DNA of 64,000 nucleotides, from assembly GCA_965644315.1 (NCBI GenBank), contig CBFFRQ010000078.1:310001-374000 (forward strand), written 5' to 3'. The notes under the pieces were generated by a model. The model did no database searches. It saw only the letters and a list, made by a program, of their open reading frames with translations, and was not told the DNA's origin. This stretch comes from Caecitellus pseudoparvulus (Eukaryota > Bigyra: Bicosoecida). Within the stretch, counting starts at the first letter, position 1; each line of letters starts with the position of its first letter. Positions 44,901-54,292 of the stretch are shown here, one piece after another. The position numbers and the translations under genes were made by a program.

Positions 44901-45215
44901 TGGCAGCACACACCTGCAGCTCGGCGCCCTCGTTCGCGGGAGACACGTCGATGCGCATGGTGGCCACGCCTGTCGTAGAGACATCAAAGTTAATGCAGCT
45001 CCAGGCGCCATCGCTGGTGGGAGTGGCCTGGTAGGCGTCCGTCGAGAAGGAGTTGGTGGTGCAGCTGTCCTTATTGAACGTCGGGCCGATGACTGCGTGA
45101 GCCAGCCGGATCAGGTGAGACTGGGGACACACACACGATAGGTGCGCATGTACATACCAGCCTGGGCGGACCAGACCGCCGCGAGGGCGGAGAGCACGCC
45201 AAGAACGGTGCGCAT
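41922..45215 (-). CDS. Single-pass surface protein, diverged paralog C
   Basis: Five exons, 45215-45158, 45092-44914, 44845-44823, 44738-44655 and 44589-41922, total 1,004 codons (1,003 residues). Exon 1 is 58 nt and ends in phase 1, exactly as in A and B. Exons 3 and 4 correspond to the single third exon of A/B: DHRWNRGEDEFVYILRAQ aligns with DWRWHDSSNGRDWLYFATPQ. So one intron was gained here or lost there. Signal peptide MRTVLGVLSALAAVWSAQA. Shared landmarks are ASADNPNKDQASDSAN, CVECFSDNQCDGGQYCHTD, STELGTTMMIVLLILLFWVYMY and the Cys-rich tail MSCCECILCCGAC. The tail then adds an Ala/Pro/Asp-rich extension. Codon bias is weaker than in A/B. AATGCA lies 24 nt after the stop. The acceptor of exon 5 could also be nearer the 3' side (GCAG before GACGAGG). 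Confidence 0.83.
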
Positions 45216-46259
45216 ATTGAACGGCTAAACTGTCGACAGAAGGTCGGGACCAACGGCAACAGCAACTGCAGTCTGGAGCAGACTGAGAGAGGAAAGGGCT
45301 TGGACACCAGGGGGTGTGCAAGCTGGTAAAGTTGGAGGAAAATTGGGTTTGGGTGGAGAGGGGAACTGAAAGTGTGTTGGTAGGGGGGGAGGGGGGGTCC
45401 GCTGTGTCACAGCGCGACCCCGCCACCACCAGCTGGTCGGAGCGCGCACGGCGCAACCACCGGGTTGTGAGCTTGGAACCGTGGTAAGCATGACACGAAA
45501 GTGTGATTTCAGTGTAAGGATGAGCGCATTTTTCCGGAGGGGACGCAGAAGCGCTGCATTGCTGTGTTCAGGAGCAACAGCGGCAGTTGGCGGGGTGGTG
45601 GCACAGAAGCGGAAACCATGCGCATGCATGCCACACCAGCGCCTCGCACCGCGAGACCAGAACCAGAAGCAGAAGCATACAATCACTTTCTCTGTTCACT
45701 TCCTGTGCTCAAAGATGTAGCGCCGAGGCAGGTGCCGACACCTTGGCAGAAACGCTGGTGGCAACGGGCGGCTGGTGTCGAGGTGAGGGACGCGATGCTG
45801 TGACGAGGCTGGCATGGCGAGGGACGCCAAACTCGCCATCAGGACGGCTACGAGATGGCGTATGAACACTGCAGCGGAGCAGTGCAGTGCCCGGACGTGA
45901 CGCCTGCTCGCTGGGTGGTGCTCAGCCCGCAGAGGGCTGCAGGCGGTGGGTGCAGCTAGCCGTGCAGATAGCACGAGGCGCCCTCGTCACGAGCAATGTC
46001 AGCCACTCGCGGCGCACACCGCACTGAGCCCAACCCTTCAACCCTGCAGAGCAGCTGTGACTCGCCATGGTCGATCCTGTGACACGCACTTGGCCGGCTT
46101 TGAACCCCGCGCCCCCCCATCGCATGGCTGATGCAATCCGGCACCCAATCTAGCCCCTGCCGAACCCAGAGCGCAGCACCCTTTGCATGAGGCGGCCTCC
46201 CTTGCTTGCGCACCCCTTGGTGGAAGCTGTTGCGCATGCCGCCGACGGACGCTCCACTT
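45216..46259. other. Intergenic region, ~1 kb, no gene seen
   Basis: Lies between the start of surface protein C and the 3' end of the P2X-like gene, both minus. It holds G-rich runs near 45380-45400 and otherwise unremarkable sequence. No frame, splice pattern, tRNA fold or repeat that I could support. TGCATG at 46185-46190 could be a weak version of the 3'-end motif for the P2X-like gene. Confidence 0.4.
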
Positions 46260-48115
46260 TCATGATGGCTCCTGGGCTGGGGTATTGGGGTGCACTTTGC
46301 CGCGCACCACCGCATGCGGCTTGCTCGCGCTGCCACCCGCTTCTTTTCCCGCCTTTGGCGTCGGGTGGGGGCTGGGCTGCGGGATGTGGGTGTCTGGCGT
46401 GGACGGGGGCACCCCCGTTGCAACGGACACCTGCACTGCAGGGGAGGCCTCTTGGGCCTCCTGCTCAACCGCCACATTCTTGGCATCGTCAAGGACAGGC
46501 GCGAGCTTAGGGGCCGCGTCCCCCGGCTGGCTGCTGGCGCTGGCACTTGGCAGGGTTCGGAACTGCTGCCTCCCCCGCAAGGACCGCTTGGGCCCCCTGG
46601 CTGCCCCTGGCCCAAGGACGACTTCGTCTGAGACCGCTGCAGCGAAGCTGGATCGGTACAGAACGTGGCGTGCCAGCGCCTCTGTGACGAGGTGTGCCAG
46701 GCCGAACAAGACGATTGCCTCCACCAGGCGCAGGATGACGTGCTCCCACCTGGGTCGCCCCAGCGTGCCGCCGTGGATGATTTGCAGAGTGATGCCGGTG
46801 CGGGTGCGCTGCACAGGGATGTCCAGGTGTCGGTCCATGACCTGGTCTGTGCCCAGGAACCCCCACGCGCCAGGCAGCGCGCGCACGGTAATGTCACAGC
46901 GGGGGTCGGGCCACAGTTCCCAGGGGCGGTAATTGGAGTACTCCATGCGCAGGAGGAGCACGAGGCCGGTGAGGCGGTACGTGGGCTGCTCTGACGGGCG
47001 GCCGCCTCTAAACCACTCCATGATGTGCTTGGCGTTCAGGTCTGGAACACCCCCCAAGAGCAGCCAATCCGCCATGGTCAGGCGGCTCAAAAAGGCGCCG
47101 TCTGGGAAAGCAGCCCGCACGGAGCCATCTTCACGTAGAACTCGGGTGTGCACGTTGGTCAGCCCGCTGTCCATCCCTGTGCAGGGCAAGTGGGGAAGAC
47201 GTGGCGGGCTGCGTGGAAGCCTGTGCAGGGCGTCACCCACATGAGGCAGACGCAACGTGGATCATGTTCATGAGAGCGGCCTCAGGGTGGTCTGTAAAGC
47301 GAGACTGCTCCACAGAGGATCCATTGGGCAATTGCCCGGACACTGCCTGACGAAGGGGGGAAGTGGAGGGTCGCGTGTACCGAGTCTGGCCACAGCAGCC
47401 AGGAAGGAGGCAACGCCACGCACACACCTCCCACGTCACAGCCGTGAAGGTCCCAGCCCCGGCCTGCACAGTGATGTGCTGCCTATCGTCAAATGGGACG
47501 CATTCCTGGGGGGCGTGGAGGCGGGGGAAGTGCCTGTCACGCTGCGTGCCGTGCCGAAGCGAGGAGCCAGCGCCGTACAAAGTCCTCCGTGACGCTGATG
47601 GAGCTGGACTGGATGGTCTCCTCACGAGTGAAGCCCTCTCCCCACGTGACGAGGGTCTTGTTGGAGCAATGCAGTGGGGTTGGCTGGGGCGCGGGAGGAG
47701 CGGGAAAAGGTGCCTTGTGCGCAAAAGGTGCAGGATGCCCCACAAGGAAGGCAGTCCACCCCACGAACCAACTGGCCTCTGGTCGAGGGATTGGACGTCG
47801 CAGGCCACATGTTTGAGTATGCACTCGGTGATTCGAAAGCAGCGTGGGCGTGGTTCAAGAGGAACTGTGCTTGGGCCAGCGCGGAAGGGATCGTTTCACA
47901 CACGTTTCGGCGCTGCCAACGTTCATGGACACAGCGCGTGCTCGGCGCAGACACACCTGGACGACGACCACATACAGCACAACCAGCATCTGAAGGAACA
48001 CAGATATCCAGCTGAGGCAGGCATCGTGCACAATCACCGTTCGCGGGGTCTTGAAGCGTGTGGAGAAGTAGAGCAGGTCACCACAGGCTGCCCTGCATTC
48101 GGCGGGGCAACGCAT
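46260..48115 (-). CDS. P2X-like ligand-gated ion channel
   Basis: Five exons, 48115-47957, 47683-47579, 47505-47428, 47346-47241 and 47176-46260, total 455 codons (454 residues), the usual P2X size. TM1 is preceded by FKTPRTVIVH, matching the conserved Y-TPK-V-IH block, and continues SWISVFLQMLVVLYVVVV. WGEGFTREETIQSSSISVT then fits the KGYQETDSVVSSVTTK segment. The ectodomain is followed by RTRTGITLQIIHGGTLGR, matching the G-R-DV-V-G-AGKF block, and TM2 EHVILRLVEAIVLFGLAHLV. An 80-residue Pro/Ser-rich cytosolic tail ends it. P2X channels are trimeric, ATP-gated at the plasma membrane in animals, and on the contractile vacuole in Dictyostelium. The vertebrate disulfide pattern is not obvious, so ATP as ligand is inference. 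Junctions for exons 3-5 were set by phase. Confidence 0.68.
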
Positions 48116-48255
48116 GGAGGCTGCAAGGTTCCATGCAAACGCCTCACGTGGCACCGTCCCCGATCCAGTAGGATGAACGACTCCAGGCGCCCAGGCGTGG
48201 CAATGGTTTATACATTACAGCAGTGCCTGCCAGGCAACGCCTGCCAGCGGCCCCC

Positions 48256-50534
48256 TCAGCCCAGGCGCGCGCCCCCCCTCCGCACGCCCACTTTCGCGAC
48301 GTGCTGCAGCTGTTTAACGAGGAAGGCGAAGGCAGCAGCGAGAACAGCTGCCTGGGCCTCGGTGGCCGCCTGCATGTCCAGCGTGCGCGAGCTGGTGAGC
48401 AGGGAGAAAAACGTGTCTGCAGATGCAGCATCCACGCCGCCTTCGCTCGCACGCTGACACAGCAGTTGCGTGCTGATGCCCCGAGTGACTCCTACGACGT
48501 GCAACATGGGGATGCTGCGCTGGGTGTCGCCCATGAGCCGGTCCAGCAACCGCCCCGTGCGCCAGTGCACTTCCGTCAAGTCGTCCGAGAGCCACATGTG
48601 CCTGGGCTTGGCGCCGCCCGTGCGCCCATGCTTCACGACTTGAAAGCCATGCACGACCAAAGGTCGCAGGGCGACGTGGAAGGTGGACCAACTCATGTCG
48701 TCAGAGTCCAGGGCGCCGCTACTGAGCACTTGCTGGGCAAATGCTTCGACATCCAGCGCCCCCACCCGCAGAGCCTCAGCCGGCGAGGCGATTCCTGATC
48801 CGCCCCGGCTGCTGCCTGCCCCGCCGCGGGCAAGGCAGGCAGTGGAGGGAGGGCCCTGGCTCGTGAACAGGTCAAGTGTGGACCCTGTCCGAGACAGGAC
48901 CCCCTTGGAGAGGCCCGAGAGGCTGGGGCGTTTGCCGCCCAGGCCCTCCGAGTGCAGGCTGTGGCGCCGGCGCCGGCTGCCCGAGGGCCGGCGTGGGAGC
49001 ACCCGAGAGGGGGGATGTTTGGGGGGACTGTCGCTGTCCGCCCGCCCTTCCAGCGCGGCGACCCCCCCTTCACCCCCCTCCTCCTCCTCCTCGTCCCACG
49101 CCGCCACATCCGCCTCCTCCACCATCGCAGCCAGCACGTCCAAGTCAAGCCCTTCCAGGTTCAGGTCGGGGTGCAGGTGGCTGCTGGAGGGGGGTGGAGG
49201 GGGGGTGCACGGAGGCGGAGGGGGGTCGGAGTGGGCTGCCTGTGGCTGTCCAGTGTGTGTCTTCCCAGCCTTGTCGCCTGGAGGCGGCGGGGGCGTGGCG
49301 TGGCGTGGCGGAGGGGGGGGCGCGGACGAGGCACCTGGGCCGTCCAGCGCCGGCCCAGGCAGGCCCTGCAGCGACACGTAGCGATTGCCCAGCACCTGCA
49401 GGGGCTTGAACCCCAAGGGCGGCGGGGCTGCCTCCAGCCCCTTCAGGAACAGCAGCAGGTGTCCGTGCCGTGGAGCCCAGTGGCCAGCCCAGGGGAGGGA
49501 TGTCTTGCTGAGGATGGCCGTGGCCAGCTCGTGCAGCGGCAGTGCGTGTCCTGTGGCCGAGATAATCGCGAACACCAAGCCGCGCAGCATGTTCTCTTCC
49601 AGCGTGTGGGAGTCGATGAAGGGGGGGGGCGGCGCTGACCCCGGGTCCTGTGCTGTGCCATCCTCAGGCGCAGGCTCCCCGCTCGCCTGCTCCAGACTGC
49701 TGCCACTGGGGCCCTCCACGAGCGCCTCCACGTGCGAGAGGGCTGCTTCACTGAGGTCGGCGCAGTCTGACTCGGAGTCACCCAGCCCCAGTGCGTCGGC
49801 GAGGGAACGCGAGTCGCCGCTCATGCTCTTGCGGCGGTGGAAGTCAAAGGCACCCCCTGACACGTTGACGGGTGCAGGCTGTTTCACGGCCGTTGCCTCT
49901 GACGGCGGGTTTGACATGGCCTGCACCTCGTCTGCGGCTGGCAGTGTCAGCGAACCAGGTAGCTGCCCAGCCTTGGCTGCGGGTGCGCCGGTCGGCTGCA
50001 GCGGCGCAGGAAGGGCGACTACGACGGCGTCCATAGGAAGCTTGTCAAGCGAGATGACCTGTCCATCGGGGGCGATGAACTCTGTCTCGCCCTGGACGCA
50101 CGGAGGATGTGAGGAGTGCTTGAGTGCTGGCCACCGTCGCAGCGACACACGCAGCTGGCTGAGCGCTTCGCCTCGCACCTGTTGAATGAACTGCGTACCG
50201 GAGTATGCCAGCCCCCCAGCGCCATCATGCAGGCTCTGCAGCGCCTCTCGTTCTGTGTATTCGCACGGGGGGCCAGTGCGGGGTGACCCTGGAGCGCAGA
50301 CGCAGCTTGCGGCGCACCGCCACCACACTCACGAGCTTGCCTGTACGCTTCTTCCTGCTGCCGCTGACGGCGCCGAAATGCCACCTGGCTCAAATGGGCA
50401 GGGGCGCTGCCCTGATTGAATGCTTCTATGAGTCCTGACACGCCAGGGGCGGCTGGCTGTCGACTGCGCACAGTGCTTCGCCTGCGAGTGCGAAGCCTCA
50501 GAGGCTGCGCGGTGCCCGAGCCTGCCTCTGCCAT
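48256..50534 (-). CDS. PH-domain-like protein with long disordered middle
   Basis: Exons 50534-50333 and 50252-48256 (80-nt intron, GTGAGT donor) give 732 residues. The N-terminal ~70 residues are basic (RLRTRRRSTVRSRQ, then VAFRRRQRQQEEAYRQA). A Pro-rich, acidic and poly-Glu middle has PPPPPRHATPPPPPGDK and AWDEEEEEGGEGG. The C-terminal ~130 residues look like a PH fold: GFQVVKHGRTGGAKPRHMWL, DLTEVHWRTG, SIPMLHVVGVTRG, DTFFSLLTSSRTLDMQA, then a helix FAFLVKQLQHVAKVG. The KHGR and F-SLLT-SRTLD spacing resembles PH domains of plant-type and protist proteins that bind phosphoinositides. A folded segment around LEENMLRGLVFAIISATGH may be a second small domain. Function is unknown; membrane recruitment is inference. 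An AATGTA variant, not AATGCA, follows the stop. Confidence 0.72.
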
Positions 50535-50865
50535 GCTGCCCGTGCTGGCTGCGATGGCTCCCTCCCTGGCAGGCGATACAAGGCTCCCCACGAGACGCCC
50601 TTTCACAGTGCAGCTGGGGCGCCTGGGCTGCCTTAGGTGCCCAATTGCGTGGAGGGTTGTGCAGCGAGAAGCGCGAGCACGTGTGTGTCTGCACGATGAC
50701 TGGAGCAAATGACCGACGGGAGCAGGCAAGTGTTCAAAACACAAACACACCGTCCTGTACGTACGTGAGAATTGACTTCGGTTCTGCGATTGTCCAAGAG
50801 TCCCCGCGTGCAGCACTGCAGGCACTGCGTGCGAGGGAGTTGCGGAGGATCTCGACAGCAAAGCC
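50535..50865. other. Divergent promoter region
   Basis: 331 bases between the PH gene (-) and the DUF1365 gene (+). Nothing recognisable beyond an AT-richer patch near 50730-50790. Confidence 0.4.
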
Positions 50866-52431
50866 ATGCCGGGCGTGACGTCGGACTGTCCTGAAGGACT
50901 CACTCCAGGCGTGCCTCCGGACGGCATTTACTGGGGCAACGTCTTTCACAAACGATTTCACCCCACTGTGCATGCCTTTGAGTACCCGGTGTACTTGACG
51001 TTTCTTGACGTGGAGGTGCGGCTGACGTCGCGGAAATTGTATCCGCTCCAACCCACCCGCCTGCCCTCCCGCACCGTGGCAGAAGGCCCCGACGTCACTG
51101 GGCGCACTGTGGCCTGTGGCTGGATACAACACTGCGGCTTTGGCTTCGTTCTACCGCTCCGACCACGTGCGCAGCGAACCCGAGGAACGCAGCGTTGATG
51201 AGGGGGTGAGTGTGACGTGCATTCCTTCGCCGCGCCTGACGCTGGCGCAGATCCAAGCCGACGCTGCTGCCGCCGCAGATCCGGGACATTGTCCAGCGCA
51301 AGTGTGGCTGGAGACCTGACGGCCCCATCAAAGTGCTCACCCACATGCGATACCTGGGGTATTGCTTGAACCCTGTCTCGTGGTACTACTGCTACCACAA
51401 GGCGCCTGAGGATGAGGCATACCACGTCGCTGCTGTGGTGGCTGAAGTCACCAACACTCCCTGGTGCGTGGGTCTCCTGCGTCTGGGGCACGGCTGTGCC
51501 AGGGGCAGGCGAGGTGTAGCTTGTTGTGGCACTGCCACGCCGCTCACACAGACCCCCTCCTTCCTCTCACAGGAACGAGATGCATCACTACGTGTGCCAT
51601 CCGGGAAACCCAGAGACGACAGACCTGAGCGTGCCCCGCATCACAGTGGGCCTGACAGGCAAGGCCCTGCAAGACGCCAGCACTGTGAATGCGGCTGCGG
51701 AGGACCAAGCCGCTGCTCGCTCGGCCGGTGACGTGCCCAGCCGCCTGGTGCTGGCGCCAGCGCAGCCCCGGCGCAAGGTGCGCTGCCGCTTCGACAAGAC
51801 CTTCCATGTGTCGCCCTTCATGGACATGGACCAGCAGTGCGTTGTGCGGTGTGGGGTCTCCTGCCCGCCCCGTGCCCCAGCCTACACTGAGCCACGCACG
51901 TACCCCTTCCCCGCACAGGTACGACTGGACGCTGTATGAGCCCGGCCAGCAGTGCATCGTGTACAACACCAATACGAAGGGCGGGAAACCGCAGCTCTTC
52001 GCCTCCTTTCGGGGCTCTTACTCGCCCCTGACTGCGTGGAACTTATTCAAGGCTATTGTGGGTGGGCAGCTCGCCTCGACACCGCTTCCGCCGTGCACCA
52101 CCACCTCCCGCTGCCTTTCCAGGTCGCCATGCCCTGTGCTGCCCTAATCGTGCATTTCTGGATTCTGTGGAATGCCGTGTTGCTGTGGTGCAAGGGGGTG
52201 CCGCTGTTCCAACACCCAGCAGGCAGCGAGAGTGCCGAGTCACGATTCATTGGCGCTCTGGCCACGCCGTTTATGGTAGTGGCGGACTGGCTCAAGGGCA
52301 GTGCGGCACCAGAGCCGCCTCACAGAACAGACGATGGGGCAGGGTCGGTCCCCAGTGCCGAGGCGGCCGGTGACTCTCACGAGAAACGCGGGAGTGCCCA
52401 CGGCCTCCGGCAGCGTGCCGTGGCACAGTAA
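50866..52431 (+). CDS. DUF1365 family protein
   Basis: Six exons, 50866-51015, 51083-51205, 51279-51463, 51573-51836, 51919-52057 and 52123-52431, join in phase to 390 codons (389 residues). The family signature runs throughout: YWGNVFHKRFHPTVHAFEYP, AALASFYRSDHV, RPDGPIKVLTHMRYLGYCLN, PVSWYYCY, VVAEVTNTPWNEMHHYV, KTFHVSPFMDMDQQYDWTLY and a hydrophobic helix ALIVHFWILWNAVLLW. In bacteria these genes usually adjoin an FAD-dependent oxidoreductase and a cyclopropane-fatty-acid synthase-like gene; neither is present here. The biochemical role is not established, though lipid modification is suspected from that context. The C-terminal ~60 residues are hydrophilic and unlike the family. AATGCA begins directly after the stop (52432-52437). 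Confidence 0.92.
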
Positions 52432-52479
52432 AATGCATGGCAGCGATGAGCTTCCTCCTGCATTCACCACACATGCCCC
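52432..52479. terminator. Shared convergent 3' ends with AATGCA...TGCATT
   Basis: AATGCA at 52432-52437 belongs to the DUF1365 gene. TGCATT at 52459-52464 reads AATGCA on the minus strand, 16 nt after the PGK stop. Same arrangement as at 9332 and 22288. Confidence 0.45.
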
Positions 52480-54034
52480 CTACTCTGCTCGGGCCTTCTT
52501 AGCGGGGCTGCCGGCCGGCTCTGCCTCCGGCGCGTCTGACAGCGCCACCACGCCCGGCAGCTGCTTGCCCTCCAGCAGCTCCAGGGAAGCGCCACCCCCA
52601 GTGGATACGTGCGAGACGGAGTCCTCAGCGCCAAAGTCCTTGGCGGCAGTGGCCGTGTCACCGCCGCCGATGATGGTGGTGCTGCCGTCAGCTGTGGCAG
52701 CCACCACTGCCTCCATGACAGTCTTGGTGCCGCCTGCGAACGGCTCCATCTCAAAGACGCCCATGGGCCCATTCCACACAACTGTGCGAGCACGCCGGAC
52801 GACGTCGGCGAAGGCGGAGGCTGATGCGGGGCCGATGTCCAGGCCCATCCATCCAGCGGGCACGCCCTCTTGCTGCGTCACCACCTTGTGCTCTGCACTG
52901 GCGTCAAAAGCGGCGGCAGCGACGAAGTCCGTGGGCAGGTGGATCTTCACGCCCTTCGCCTCGGCCTCGGACATGATGTCTGCGACGATGTCAGCGCCTG
53001 CCTCGTCGAACAGAGACGCGCCGATGTCCACACCCTCCAGGGTGCGCTTGAAGGTGAAGGCCATCCCTCCCCCGATGATCATCTCATCCACCTTGTCCAG
53101 CAGGCTGCGGATGAGCTGGATCTTGTCGGCTACCTTGGCGCCGCCCAGGATGGCCACGAACGGCCGCTCCGGCTCGCTGAGCGCCTTGCGGAAGTAGTCC
53201 AGTTCCTTCTTCATCAAGAAGCCCGCCGCACGGGTGTCGGCTGACACACCCACCATGCTGCTGTGCGCGCGATGAGCGGTGCCAAAGGCGTCGTTCACTG
53301 TGCAAGGCGCGGGGATGGTGCCCGAGGACTGTGGCGTGACGAGCTGAAGCCGCGGCAGGTCAACGCACCATAAACGTCCCCCAGCTTGGACAGTGAGGCA
53401 CGGAAGGCCTCCACTTCCTCTGCGGACGGCTTGAACTTCTTGCCGTCCGCGTCCACGCCCTTTCCCTCCTCCGCCGCGTGGAAGCGCAGGTTCTCCAGCA
53501 GAAACAGGCTGCCGGCGGCAGGGTCTGCGCACGCCGCCTCCACCTCAGCGCCAACGCAGTCGGACAGAAACGTCACGGGGACCTCCAGCCGCTCCTCCAG
53601 CACCTTGGCCACAGGAGCCAAGGAGAACTTGCTGGAGGCTTGCCCTGCTGGGCGCCCCAGGTGGGACATGAGCACGATGGACTGGTGGCGACGCGGGGAA
53701 GGAGTGTGCGGAAATTGACACGACACTGCCAACCCAGCTTGCACGCACCTTAGCGCCCGCATCCAAAGCATACTTGATGGAGGGGATAGCAGCGTCAATG
53801 CGCTGGGTGTTGGTGATCTCGCCGGTCTGCGAACACGCCGCAGTGCGCCAGTGTGCTCCTGGCCATCCCGCGCAACTCAGCTGCTTCGACACGCCGCACC
53901 TTCTTGTCTTGAGGCACGTTGAAGTCCACCCGCATGAGAACTCGCTGGCCTGACAACGGAACTGCGTCCAGAGACAGCTTGTGCAGGGCCATGGCCCTGG
54001 AGGCAGTGCCGGCGACAGCCTTTGCGGCAGCCAT
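52480..54034 (-). CDS. PGK: Phosphoglycerate kinase with N-terminal extension
   Basis: Converts 1,3-bisphosphoglycerate and ADP to 3-phosphoglycerate and ATP. Exons 54034-53900, 53826-53749, 53681-53369 and 53297-52480 give 447 residues; introns are 71-73 nt. Signatures: [90 protein letters not shown] and [12 protein letters not shown]. All substrate- and nucleotide-binding blocks look intact. About 13 extra N-terminal residues ([16 protein letters not shown]) lack acidic residues and hold Ala, Lys, Arg and Ser, like a mitochondrial presequence. The C-terminus adds about 16 residues ending SPAKKARAE. Stramenopiles are known to send lower glycolysis to mitochondria, so this location is plausible but unproven. 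AATGCA lies 16 nt after the TAG stop. Confidence 0.96.
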
Positions 54035-54292
54035 GGTGCGACAGCTAAGTGGTGCTTGTCTGCTGTGTTGGAGGGTGCTCTTGCAGCTGCAGTGCAAGTG
54101 AAGCGGGGGAGAGTCTCGGTACCTGGTGTTTGTGGCGTGATGAAAGTGTGTCATGCTCTGGCCTGCGCGTGGACATTGCTCAATATTGCGCCGTCGATAG
54201 AGCAAGTAAATAGGTAAGAATGGGCATTGAGTTTGTCGCAGTGCTTTGCCCTCCACCACTCTTCTAGCAATCCTCCACCTCTGCCGGTCAAA

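Noticed and set aside
46060-46130. GGTTCAAA-like T-loop on the minus strand, considered as a tRNA
   Set aside because: No pairing 5-bp T stem, no acceptor stem and no anticodon arm could be drawn.
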